Part shown: positions 28,033-36,769 of the stretch, piece after piece
Layout of the letters: the number at the start of each line of letters is the position of its first letter
Position numbering within the stretch: the first letter of the stretch is position 1
Source: Scopulibacillus daqui
Lineage (GTDB): Bacteria; Bacillota; Bacilli; Bacillales; Sporolactobacillaceae
Length of the DNA stretch: 64,000 nt
Direction: 5' to 3'
Assembly: GCF_016908855.1 (NCBI RefSeq)
Contig: NZ_JAFBER010000005.1
Span: forward strand, 1 to 64,000
Translations under genes and position numbers: made by a program
The notes under the pieces: generated by a model
The model's input: only the letters and a program-made list of their open reading frames with translations
Told to the model about the DNA's origin: nothing
The model's database searches: none

Positions 28033-28821
28033 TTAAAATTCACTTCCAGGCGGATAATGGTTATTGATTGTCAGTCCGCCGTCAATTTTAATGACTTGTC
28101 CGGTAATGAAGCATGCAGCATCGCTTGCCAGGAATAAGGACAGATTGGAGACATCTTCAGGTTGTGTCAGTCTTCCAAGCGGTGTTTTATAGATGACGCC
28201 TTCTTTGTATTTCCTAAAGCGATCGCCGGCATAGAAAGTTAAAGAATCGGTTTCAACGACACCAGGAGAAACGCAGTTAGCCGTAATGCCTTTTGGGCCT
28301 AATTCTCTTGCAAAATAGCGAGTCAGCGATTCAAGGGCCGCTTTGGCGGAACCGATATTAGCATAACGCGGCAGCGCAAATTCGCTGCCCATGCTTGAGC
28401 ATGTGATAATGCGTCCGGCGCGGCCTTCCATTAACGGTACAGAACGCTGCACCGCTTGAAGCGTGCTATTGACCACCACTTGGTACGTTTTTTCAATATG
28501 ATAATCTTTAATATCCAAAAGATCCTTGAAAGCTGTCGCTGCTGCATTAGCAATAAAGATATCAAGCGCGCCCCATTGCCTTTCAACATGATCGAACATC
28601 GCATCGATCTCTTCGCGGGAATCAAGATCAGCTTTAAAAATAAGCGCTTGTCTGCCTAATTGACGGATTTCTTCAGCAGTTTCTTCAGCCGCCCGGCCTT
28701 CTCTGCGATAATGAATGAGAACATCAGCGCCTTCTTCAGCAAACTTAAGGGCAGTGGCTCGTCCGATCCCCCGTGAGCTGCCAGTGATTAGTGCTTTTTT
28801 TCCTTTTAAAGTTTCACCCAT
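28033..28821 (-). CDS. FabL-like SDR, candidate 1-cyclohexenylcarbonyl-CoA reductase (ChcA role)
   Basis: 262 aa. Cofactor motif TGSSRGIG (13-20), Ser142/143 and Y153-x6-K160 (RYANIGSAK). The Y-x6-K spacing is that of enoyl-ACP reductases (FabI/FabL), not the Y-x3-K of ketoreductases. Last gene of the operon EPSPS-ligase-ACD-flavoprotein-SDR, starting 17 bp after the flavoprotein stop. In cyclohexanecarboxyl-CoA cassettes the reductase ChcA reduces enoyl thioesters of the ring, and an enoyl reductase is what this slot needs. Assignment as the ChcA equivalent is inference from gene order and fold. Confidence 0.75.
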   Translation of the reverse strand: MGETLKGKKALITGSSRGIGRATALKFAEEGADVLIHYRREGRAAEETAEEIRQLGRQALIFKADLDSREEIDAMFDHVERQWGALDIFIANAAATAFKDLLDIKDYHIEKTYQVVVNSTLQAVQRSVPLMEGRAGRIITCSSMGSEFALPRYANIGSAKAALESLTRYFARELGPKGITANCVSPGVVETDSLTFYAGDRFRKYKEGVIYKTPLGRLTQPEDVSNLSLFLASDAACFITGQVIKIDGGLTINNHYPPGSEF

Positions 28822-28837
28822 TCATTTTTCTTCCTTT

Positions 28838-30859
28838 CTAATAAGTTGTCGCTTCTGATTGACAGCCATAGAATAGATCATATGCTTGGCGAATGGCTCT
28901 GGCTGCATTTAGATTCCTAGCATCTAAACTGCCGCCGATCACTTCAACTGGAACTTGACCTTTTAAATGGTCATAAAGTGCTTTGTCAGCAGTTTGTCCT
29001 GCACAAATGATAACTTGGTCAGCCTTAAGAAACCGTTCTTCCTCATCATTGCGAACCCAAACACCGTCTTGACTAATTTCCCGGCATTCAAAACCTTTTA
29101 AAATATGAACACCTAAACGCCTCAATTCAGAAAGGAGAACCCAACGCGTCGTTGGTCCGACCCCTTTTGCGATTCTCTTCGATCTAGAGATGATTGTAAC
29201 ATCTTTGTGATGAGGAAAATCTATCTTAACGCCATATTCTCCGAAAAAGCTCTTAACATCAGCTGGTATATCATTAGCTTGAGCAATAAGGCTGGCAAGG
29301 TCGCAGCCGATGCCGCCGCCGCCGACAATCGCGATTTTTTTCCCTAATGCCACTTTGCCGGATAAAACGTCTGAGTATGTCGCGACATGAGGCAGATTTG
29401 CACCCTTTATCTGCTTAGGGATGTACGGCTTAACGCCAGTGGCGATGATGACCTTATCGAAAGCTTTCAACTCTTCAACAGCAGGTTTGGCTGATCGTTT
29501 GATAGTGACGTTTAGTCGGTCGAGTGATATTTTATAAAATCTAATCGTTTCAAGAAACTTGTCCTTGCCTGGAATTTGCGAAGCCAGCAAAAAATGGCCG
29601 CCCAATTGCTCTCTCGCCTCAAAAAGTGCCACATGATGCCCCTGTTCAGCCGCCGCTTTGGCTGCAGCCAAGCCGGCAATGCCGCCGCCTACAACCGCAA
29701 TGTATCGTTCCTGACGATGGCGGCTTTTTTCCTTCTCTTTTATTTTCCATTCCCATTCGTGTCCTGTCCGCGGGTTTACAAGGCAGCCAACCGGAAGAAG
29801 AGGGTTTCCTAATGTATGATCTAGGCATACTTGGTTACAGGAAATGCACAAATTCAATCCTTCACGATCGCCCTTCTGCGCTTTTAATGCAAAGGATGCA
29901 TCGGCAAGCCATGGTCTCGCCGGCGCAACAAAATCCATCAGCTCCTGTTTCAGCATATTTTCAGCAACCTCCGGTGTATGGATGCGATTGGCGCCGATCA
30001 CAGGAACATCTACTGCTCGCCGAATGTCGGAAACAACATAGGCAAAGGCGCCTGCTGGAACGGTCGCTGCAACAGTTGGAATCCGCGATTCATGCCAGCC
30101 GACGCCGACATTAAGAGCATCCACGCCGAGGTCGGCAAGCCGCCGGGCAAACTCAATTGTTTCCTCACGTGTTGTGCTTCCCTCCATATAGTCGTCTCCT
30201 GATATCCGATAAATAACAGGATAATCGCCGCCCGCTTGATCACGAATCCCCGCCGCAATGTCGAGCGGAAACTTCATTCTTTTATTAAGATCGCCGCCAT
30301 ATTCATCAGTCCGCCGGTTTGTCACCGGCGATAAAAATTGGTTAAGCAAATAGCCTTCAGAACCCATAATTTCGATGGCGTCAAAACCGGCAGATTTCGC
30401 GAATATCGCGCCTTCAATAAAAGCGTCCCTAACTTTCTCAATGCCCTTTACCGATAGTTCAACAGGGGTTTCCTTGGTTATCCTTGATATGATCGGACTG
30501 GGCGCAACTGGTTCTAAGCCGGTTTCAGAGCTTTTAGCGTAGCGGCCTTGATGCTGAAGCTGCAAAGCTATTTTTCCGCCCGATTGATGGACTGCTTCTG
30601 CCAACTCTTTCAGTTGATCGCGGTGGTCTTGTTCTGTTAAACAAAACATGTGATCACCGCCTCCTTCAGGAAGGACGGCAACACCGCCTGTGATAATAAG
30701 CGCCGCACCGCCTTTTACTCTCTCGATGTAAAAAGCTTTCAGCTGATTGAGTTGATTCCTGTCGCCTTCAATCCCGAGATGCATGGCGCCCATCAGTATG
30801 CGATGATCTAACGTCATTGATCCAATGGTTCCTTTTTGAAAAAGCAAAGAAATGGACAT
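28838..30859 (-). CDS. 2,4-dienoyl-CoA reductase-like flavoprotein (OYE + Fe-S + FAD)
   Basis: 673 aa from ATG 30859. Residues 1-340 form an Old-Yellow-Enzyme TIM barrel (FMN); a [4Fe-4S] motif CISCNQVC...C follows at about 340-365, then a Rossmann domain starting AVVGGGIAGLAAA and a second nucleotide motif AIVGGGGIGCDLA. This layout is that of FadH/2,4-dienoyl-CoA reductase and trimethylamine dehydrogenase. In a shikimate-to-cyclohexanecarboxyl-CoA route a dienoyl-thioester reductase of this type is expected. It starts close behind the acyl-CoA dehydrogenase stop. Reduction of a cyclohexadienyl-CoA is the favoured role; generic unsaturated fatty-acid breakdown is less likely given the neighbours. 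Confidence 0.82.
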   Translation of the reverse strand: MSISLLFQKGTIGSMTLDHRILMGAMHLGIEGDRNQLNQLKAFYIERVKGGAALIITGGVAVLPEGGGDHMFCLTEQDHRDQLKELAEAVHQSGGKIALQLQHQGRYAKSSETGLEPVAPSPIISRITKETPVELSVKGIEKVRDAFIEGAIFAKSAGFDAIEIMGSEGYLLNQFLSPVTNRRTDEYGGDLNKRMKFPLDIAAGIRDQAGGDYPVIYRISGDDYMEGSTTREETIEFARRLADLGVDALNVGVGWHESRIPTVAATVPAGAFAYVVSDIRRAVDVPVIGANRIHTPEVAENMLKQELMDFVAPARPWLADASFALKAQKGDREGLNLCISCNQVCLDHTLGNPLLPVGCLVNPRTGHEWEWKIKEKEKSRHRQERYIAVVGGGIAGLAAAKAAAEQGHHVALFEAREQLGGHFLLASQIPGKDKFLETIRFYKISLDRLNVTIKRSAKPAVEELKAFDKVIIATGVKPYIPKQIKGANLPHVATYSDVLSGKVALGKKIAIVGGGGIGCDLASLIAQANDIPADVKSFFGEYGVKIDFPHHKDVTIISRSKRIAKGVGPTTRWVLLSELRRLGVHILKGFECREISQDGVWVRNDEEERFLKADQVIICAGQTADKALYDHLKGQVPVEVIGGSLDARNLNAARAIRQAYDLFYGCQSEATTY

Positions 30860-30871
30860 ATCATTCACCCT

Positions 30872-31999
30872 TCAGCCCAAAAAATGTTTGGCGATAACAA
30901 CTTTTTGTGTTTCGGCAGTACCCTCTTCAAACCACTGCATGCGGGCATCACGATAAATTCGTTCTATTTCGCTGCCTTTGAAATATCCGATGCCGCCAAA
31001 TATTTGCAATGCCTTATCGGTGACCCGTTTCAGCATTTCAACGCTATAAAATTTTGCCATAGATGCTTTAGCCGGGACCAGGGCTCCCTGGTCTTGGAGA
31101 TGCCCGGCATTTTTGCACAACAGGCGGGCCGCTTCAATATCAGCAGCCATTTCAGCAATGTGAGATTGAATAAGCTGCCGTTTGCTTAAAGGTTTGCCAA
31201 ATGTTACACGTTCATTGGCTCTATTAACCGCCAGATCGAAAGCGCGCTGAGCAAGTCCGACACAGGTCATCGCTACGGAAATGCGGCTCGGATCCAAAAA
31301 GCCGTTAAGGGCGGCAATCAAACCTTGTCCAGGCTTACCGAGCAAATTTTCAGAAGGCACCCGGGCATCTTTTAAAATTAAATGCGCATGTCCGGTTCCT
31401 GTTTGCCCCATCGTTGGCGGCATCAGCTTAATATCTAGCCCCGGCGCATGCCTCGGCACCATTAGAGCAAGGGTCCCGTCATAACCGGTTGTTCCTTCAA
31501 GACGGGCAAAAAGCAAAAAATAATCAGCAATATCGCCAAATGAGATCATCCACTTCTCGCCATTGATAATATACTCGGACCCTTCCCGGCGTACGGTTGT
31601 TTTAATATCGGCTCCGGAACCGCTGTTTGGTTCTGTCAATGTGAAAGTTGCTAAAATATCACCTGCAATAAGCGGTTTTACAAATCTTTCTTTCTGTTCC
31701 TCATTTACAATCGGCAAAAACGGCCGCCAAATGCCGTTGCTGACATGAATAATCACTCTAATTGATCCATGTGACTGTGCAAATAATTCAATAATCTCAA
31801 GATATTTAGAAAAGGAAAGACTTCGGCCCCCTAATGATTCCGGTGCCGTCAAATTAAGATAACCCCGTTCTCTTAATGCGTTCCAAACCTCTTTCCCGCA
31901 TCGGCCGGTTTCCTCTATTTTTTTGGACATTTCTTGCAGAGGACCGTTAATGTATGCTTTTATTTCATCTTTTAATTGTTGAAACGTTTTATCGTCCAT
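30872..31999 (-). CDS. Acyl-CoA dehydrogenase (first of two)
   Basis: 375 aa with the FAD-binding signature TLTEPNSGSGAD (about 125-136), the C-terminal helical domain and the catalytic base in WFEEGTAE near residue 360. In shikimate-derived ring pathways an acyl-CoA dehydrogenase homologue introduces or rearranges a ring double bond so that the next hydroxyl can be lost or the diene reduced. It lies third in the EPSPS-ligase-ACD-flavoprotein-SDR operon and has a paralogue at 35341-36564. Confidence 0.85.
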   Translation of the reverse strand: MDDKTFQQLKDEIKAYINGPLQEMSKKIEETGRCGKEVWNALRERGYLNLTAPESLGGRSLSFSKYLEIIELFAQSHGSIRVIIHVSNGIWRPFLPIVNEEQKERFVKPLIAGDILATFTLTEPNSGSGADIKTTVRREGSEYIINGEKWMISFGDIADYFLLFARLEGTTGYDGTLALMVPRHAPGLDIKLMPPTMGQTGTGHAHLILKDARVPSENLLGKPGQGLIAALNGFLDPSRISVAMTCVGLAQRAFDLAVNRANERVTFGKPLSKRQLIQSHIAEMAADIEAARLLCKNAGHLQDQGALVPAKASMAKFYSVEMLKRVTDKALQIFGGIGYFKGSEIERIYRDARMQWFEEGTAETQKVVIAKHFLG

Positions 32000-32064
32000 G
32001 AAGCATCCCCCTGCCTTAGCTTAATCATTAATTTTTTCAAGCCTGACCTTTTTGTTATGTTCAA

Positions 32065-33651
32065 TCAGCTTTTGATTTGAAGTTTATCTGCAATCATTTC
32101 CCTTAAAATATATTTCTGAACTTTGCCTGTGATCGTCCGCGGCAATTCATCAATTAACTCCAGATGTTCCGGCCAGTAGATTTTTGCAACATTCTTGGAA
32201 TCCAGATAGGATGTTATATCTTCCAATGAAAAATCCGTTTTCTTATTAAGGGTCACATAAGCGCAAATCCGTTCGCCTAGACGAGGATCAGGCATGCCGA
32301 CGATCGCTGCGTCTTTAATATTTTCATGCTGGTATAATAAGTTTTCTATTTCTGCAACTGGAATTTTTTCACCGCCGCGGTTAACAATGTCCTTAACACG
32401 GCCCGTAATTTTTAAATAGCCGTCCTCATCCATAACAGCTAAGTCGCCTGTCATAAAAAAGCCGTTTTCGTCAATTGATTCTTCATACCAATCGTGATGG
32501 TCTAAGTAAGTTTTGAACATCGCCGGCGTTTTGACGCGGTACATGCCTTCGATCCCGGCAGGAACCTCATTGCCTTCTTCATCGGTTACCTTCATTTCCA
32601 TGCCTTCAATAACTTTGCCATCGGTGCCCCAAATCCTTTCATCATCACTGTAAGGCGAATTGACGCTGACAAGGCAGGTTTCGGTTGAACCCCATCCGCC
32701 GACGACTTTGCACTCTAAGGCTGCCGTTGCATCATGAGCAAGCTGTCTCGGAACGGCTGAACCCGTCGCAACAAAAATTCTCAATCCTTTTGGCGGATGA
32801 GGATCCCGAGAAATATCTGCTAAGAACGGCATAGCCGCTTGAACAAAGGTTGCCCCATGTTCTTCAATGGCAGCGCGCGCTGTTTTGACATCCCATTTGG
32901 GTTGAAGGACTTGTTTCGCGCCGAGATTGAGGGCAGCAATCATACCGTACAAAAATCCCGTTTGGTGTGCGAGCGGCGATGGAACCCAAATAATGTCGTT
33001 TTCTGTTAAGCCTAATGCTTTTCTATGAGCTTCAACGGCAAAACTTAATGAACCGTGAGTTTGAATAACACCCTTGGGTTCGCCAGTCGTACCTGAAGTG
33101 AAGAGCAGCTGGGCGTTGGTTTCTGATTTCGGCATGCGCTTATCAATGTCCTCTAAATGGGGTTCATTTACCGCTAGTCCGCCTAAGCAATTTTTTATAT
33201 CATATGGATCTCTAGATTTAATCACAACCTTGGATTCTAGATAAGGAAGATCACCTGAAAGACGGTCAATCATCGTTTCATATTGAAAGCGGCGAAACGC
33301 CTCAGGGAAAATCAAAATTCTGCTTTTTGATTTTTTCATAATAAAGGAAACTTCATGGTCGCGAAGCGCTGGCAAAATTGGACAAGCGGTTGCGCCAATT
33401 TTCCAAATCGCCAATGTTGCAACGATAAATTCCCACCAGTTTGGCAAAATATAAGCTACAAATTCTCCCGGTCTTATTCCTTTTTCAATAAGTCCTTGAG
33501 CCGTACGATTTGCCAGATCCTCTAACTGGCCGTAAGTCAACTTTATCGGCGTTTCAAAACTGAGATCAACAATAGCTTCTTTGCCTGGCTCAACTTTGTC
33601 TAATTGTTTTAAAAACATCTGCTGATTGTCCAAATTGTACGGTTTTACCAT
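32065..33651 (-). CDS. AMP-forming acid:CoA (or acid:ACP) ligase, first
   Basis: 528 aa ANL-superfamily enzyme: P-loop FTSGTTGEPKG, adenylation motif GWGSTE, hinge GDLAVMDEDGYLKITGR and the C-terminal acyl-transfer Lys in PRTITGKVQKY. Overall it resembles 2,3-dihydroxybenzoate-AMP ligases (DhbE) and cyclohexenyl/aryl-CoA ligases. Its start overlaps the end of the EPSPS homologue by 7 bp, with AAGGAGA inside that gene, so the two are coupled. Expected to activate a cyclohexadiene/cyclohexene carboxylate derived from shikimate. Acceptor (CoA or the ACP at 38429) cannot be decided from sequence. Confidence 0.85.
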   Translation of the reverse strand: MVKPYNLDNQQMFLKQLDKVEPGKEAIVDLSFETPIKLTYGQLEDLANRTAQGLIEKGIRPGEFVAYILPNWWEFIVATLAIWKIGATACPILPALRDHEVSFIMKKSKSRILIFPEAFRRFQYETMIDRLSGDLPYLESKVVIKSRDPYDIKNCLGGLAVNEPHLEDIDKRMPKSETNAQLLFTSGTTGEPKGVIQTHGSLSFAVEAHRKALGLTENDIIWVPSPLAHQTGFLYGMIAALNLGAKQVLQPKWDVKTARAAIEEHGATFVQAAMPFLADISRDPHPPKGLRIFVATGSAVPRQLAHDATAALECKVVGGWGSTETCLVSVNSPYSDDERIWGTDGKVIEGMEMKVTDEEGNEVPAGIEGMYRVKTPAMFKTYLDHHDWYEESIDENGFFMTGDLAVMDEDGYLKITGRVKDIVNRGGEKIPVAEIENLLYQHENIKDAAIVGMPDPRLGERICAYVTLNKKTDFSLEDITSYLDSKNVAKIYWPEHLELIDELPRTITGKVQKYILREMIADKLQIKS

Positions 33652-34976
33652 ACGGAAACAGTCTCCTTAACTTGTTTTCTATCACTTTCAATTTTCATAG
33701 ATAAACCTAATTGTTTCATATGTTCCAAGAATTCAGGATAAGAAATTTTGAAAGCATTAGGGAAAGTCAAATCACTGACTCCCTTAGCTCGTGTAGCAGC
33801 TAAAGCAAAGGCCATCTCGACCCGATGATCATTATAAGTAGATATTGGTGCCGCTTTTAAAGATTCTGTCCCGTTAATGATTAAATGATCGCCTTCTTCT
33901 TTTATATCCGCCCCCATTTTGTTTAGCTGGAGCATCGCTTTAACACGATCAGATTCTTTAAATCTTCCCGGACCGACGTTCCTTAATACTGTTTTTCCTT
34001 TAGAAAGTGATGCCAGCACACACATAGCCGGAATTAAATCCGGAATGTCTTTCATATCAATGTCAAGGCCGGCAGTCGTCCGAATGCCATCGTGCTTAAT
34101 ATGTATGCAATCATTTTCACGATCAATGCCAACCGGCAAGCCCATCTTTTGTACAATCTCCAAAATTCTACCTTCAGGATGGGAGCCTGCTTGAGAAATA
34201 CCTTCTAATGTTAAGTCGGAAGGATGAAGAGCTGCCAAAACAAATAAAAAGGCGGCTGATGAAAGATCAGGCTCTATTGTCATTTGACAAGGCTGATAAG
34301 ATTGCTTAGCAGGGACAGTCCACATCCGGCCATTTTCATGTTCGATCACTTTAATGCCAAATTGGCTTAACATATGAATGGTCAAATGAATGTACGTCTT
34401 TTCGTTTAAAGGAGGTATGGCTTCGATGATAGTATCCTCAGCAGCAAAAGGCGCCAAAATTAATAAGCCGGAAATCCATTGGCTTAATGTCCCTTTAATT
34501 TTTATATGACCGCCTTTTGGCAGCCCGGGATATACAGTTACCGGTAAACGCCCGTTATCCGATTCGAGTTTTACGCCCATATCTGACAAGGCATCGAGCA
34601 GCGGACCCATCGGCCTTGCTTTTAATGCTTTATGCCCGTCATAAACCGCGGGTCTTTCTTTTGATAAAGATCCTAGACCAATTAAAAATTGTGAAGTTGT
34701 CCCGGAACTGCCGACACGAACAATGTCATTTTTTGGAGCATACTGTCCCCCTTCGACAACATAACCGTCTTTTGTTTTACTTATGTTAATCCCTAAGTCT
34801 TTTAAAGAGTTAAGAGAATCTTTGATATGCAAAGCACCCGATTGACCTGTAATGCGTGTCTTCCCTTCAGCTAATGAACCGAAAATTAATGCGCGGTGGA
34901 GATGGTATTTTGATGCTGGTACACGGACAACACCGTTAATCTTTCCTTGGAATGTTTTTACTTTCAATCTTCCCAT
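33645..34976 (-). CDS. EPSP synthase homologue in a starter-unit operon
   Basis: 443 aa with both inverse alpha/beta domains. Key elements are kept: PASKYHLHRAL (Lys23, Arg28), GSSGTTSQ, ARPMGPLLDAL, SQWISGLL, EPDLSSAAF (catalytic Asp), KESDRVKAM and NDHRVEMA. It is therefore probably an active enzyme of the EPT family. It heads the operon whose other members act on acyl thioesters, not aromatic-amino-acid genes. In actinomycete clusters making cyclohexanecarboxyl-CoA (ansatrienin, phoslactomycin) an EPSPS homologue is thought to remove a ring hydroxyl from shikimate. A primary AroA role is possible but unlikely here. The ribosome site is weak. Confidence 0.85.
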   Translation of the reverse strand: MGRLKVKTFQGKINGVVRVPASKYHLHRALIFGSLAEGKTRITGQSGALHIKDSLNSLKDLGINISKTKDGYVVEGGQYAPKNDIVRVGSSGTTSQFLIGLGSLSKERPAVYDGHKALKARPMGPLLDALSDMGVKLESDNGRLPVTVYPGLPKGGHIKIKGTLSQWISGLLILAPFAAEDTIIEAIPPLNEKTYIHLTIHMLSQFGIKVIEHENGRMWTVPAKQSYQPCQMTIEPDLSSAAFLFVLAALHPSDLTLEGISQAGSHPEGRILEIVQKMGLPVGIDRENDCIHIKHDGIRTTAGLDIDMKDIPDLIPAMCVLASLSKGKTVLRNVGPGRFKESDRVKAMLQLNKMGADIKEEGDHLIINGTESLKAAPISTYNDHRVEMAFALAATRAKGVSDLTFPNAFKISYPEFLEHMKQLGLSMKIESDRKQVKETVSVW

Positions 34977-35340
34977 TGAGTAAAACCCCCATGCGTAATA
35001 ATGATAAAGATTTATATTTATTCATATTGTCCGTACTTCCTATTGATGAGCGCCAACCTGCAGAAGCCAAAACTATGGAAGATGAAGAGCAAAAGACAAT
35101 GAAACTCATTTATTAAAAAATACAAAAATGGGAAATAGAATAATAAGTTTAATTTATATGACAGTAAAAATTTTTATATCGTCCAAGCACATTCCATTAA
35201 GATGAATGCCGCGATCTATAGACTCAATGGAATGAGGAGAAACGTACATTGCGGAAATGCATATTTCAGCAGCGATGCAGGCAGACCCTTAACCCGTATA
35301 ACAAAAATCCTGATCCGGCGAAAAATGTTCAGCTAACAGG
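34977..35340. other. Intergenic region upstream of the EPSPS-homologue operon
   Basis: No gene seen in 364 bp. It contains the candidate promoter listed at 35140-35168 and an inverted repeat CATTCCATT/AATGGAATG (35190-35234) with a long loop after the upstream dehydrogenase gene, of unclear role. Confidence 0.5.
35140..35168 (-). promoter_or_regulatory. Candidate promoter of the EPSPS-homologue operon
   Basis: -35 TTTACT (35168-35163), 17-bp spacer, -10 TATTAT (35145-35140). Overlapping the -10 on the minus strand is TATTCTAT (35142-35135), identical to one half of the palindrome over the -10 of the second operon (39921-39936). Confidence 0.45.
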
Positions 35341-36564
35341 CTACGAGTTCCTTTTTGCCCGTTCGCGGCGGCGGGCATTCGTAAGCATTCCCTCAGCAAT
35401 CGTCATCTTCTGCATTTCCGCAGTTCCTTCTTCAAACCAAAGTGAACGTGCATCGCGATACAGACGCTCAATGGGACTGCCGACGCAATAGCCGATGCCT
35501 CCAAATAAAGATAAAGCCCCGTCAGTCACTTCGCCAACCATGCGAATAGCATTAGCTTTTGCAATAGATGCCTCGAGAGAAATATCTTGCCCATCATCAA
35601 ATTTCTTAGCAGCGTCTAAGCAGAGCAGCCGCGCGCCCTGAACAGCAATTTGCATCTCTGCCAGACGCATCTGAACGGCTTGACGACTGGCAATCGCCTT
35701 TCCAAACGTTTTTCGTTTTCGAACATGATCTAAAGTCTTATCCAAAGCCTCCTGCGCTAAGCCAACCGCACTTTGCGCAATACAAGCGCGGCTCTGATCC
35801 AGGAAGCCGCGGACAGCTACACCAAAGCCGTCGCCGATTTCTCCAAGCACCTCATCTTCAGAAACCTCGCAATTATCAAATGAAACAACAGCGTGAGAGC
35901 ACCCTTTATCGCCCATCATATGTGCCATAGGTTCGAGCTTCATGCCCTTCCGTCCATTCGGTATTAAAAATGCGGTTAATCCGCCTCTGCCTGAGCCGCC
36001 TTCCATTTTTGCAATAACAGCTATAACAGAAGCCTCTTCAGCAAATGTGATAAGGTGCTTCCGGCCGTTCAGAATAAATTTACCGTTCTCGTATTTGGCC
36101 ATTGTCTTTAGGTCAATGCCTGTCCCGTTGTCGGGTTCAGTCAATGCAAATGCTACAAGTGCACCATCTTCAACCAACTTTGTAAGCCAATATTTTTGCT
36201 GTTCTTTTGAACCTTGCCCGACAGTGCGCCAAATACTGTTGTAAGCATGAAAAATCATCCGGATAGAGCCATGGCAATGCGACATTTCTTCAAGGATCGG
36301 AAAATATAGGGAAAGAGGCAGCCCTTCGCCGCCAACCCACTTAGGCTGCGTCAGTTTATGGAAACCAAGTGCCCTTATCCGTTCCCACAGCGCTTCAGGA
36401 ATTTCCTCAGAGCGCTCTATTTGCTCAGCCCAATCATTCGCCTCTTCTTCCCGGAATTGCAAAACCCTGTTGCGTATTTTATTGGCGCGGCTGACAAGTT
36501 CCGAATCAATGGTTTGATGGTTTACTTGAATAGCATCCTGTTCAGAATCATTTAATATGCCCAT
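35341..36564 (-). CDS. Acyl-CoA dehydrogenase (second)
   Basis: 407 aa from ATG 36564; upstream in-frame codons lack a ribosome site. FAD motif ALTEPDNGTGID and catalytic Glu in WFEEGTAEMQ are intact. It parallels the protein at 30872-31999 across its length but has an N-terminal extension of about 30 residues. It is the last gene of the SDR-ACP-ligase-ACD group, so it may act on an ACP-bound rather than CoA-bound ring acid, as known for PigA-type dehydrogenases that act on carrier-bound prolyl groups. That acceptor choice is inference. Confidence 0.83.
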   Translation of the reverse strand: MGILNDSEQDAIQVNHQTIDSELVSRANKIRNRVLQFREEEANDWAEQIERSEEIPEALWERIRALGFHKLTQPKWVGGEGLPLSLYFPILEEMSHCHGSIRMIFHAYNSIWRTVGQGSKEQQKYWLTKLVEDGALVAFALTEPDNGTGIDLKTMAKYENGKFILNGRKHLITFAEEASVIAVIAKMEGGSGRGGLTAFLIPNGRKGMKLEPMAHMMGDKGCSHAVVSFDNCEVSEDEVLGEIGDGFGVAVRGFLDQSRACIAQSAVGLAQEALDKTLDHVRKRKTFGKAIASRQAVQMRLAEMQIAVQGARLLCLDAAKKFDDGQDISLEASIAKANAIRMVGEVTDGALSLFGGIGYCVGSPIERLYRDARSLWFEEGTAEMQKMTIAEGMLTNARRRERAKRNS

Positions 36565-36769
36565 TCCAATCCCCCATCCATGTTTTGTTCTCAAATGAAA
36601 TTCCTTTTGCGACTCTATTTTTACTTTTTATGGGAAAACTTAACTTGCTCTTCTCTAGCGGCGAAATCGCGCTGACGCTGCGTGAATGAACAACTTTACA
36701 GCATTTACTTCACAGGTTCTCTTTCCGGAACAGAAGCCGAACCCCTTAATTCTTAAGAAGGCTCATCTT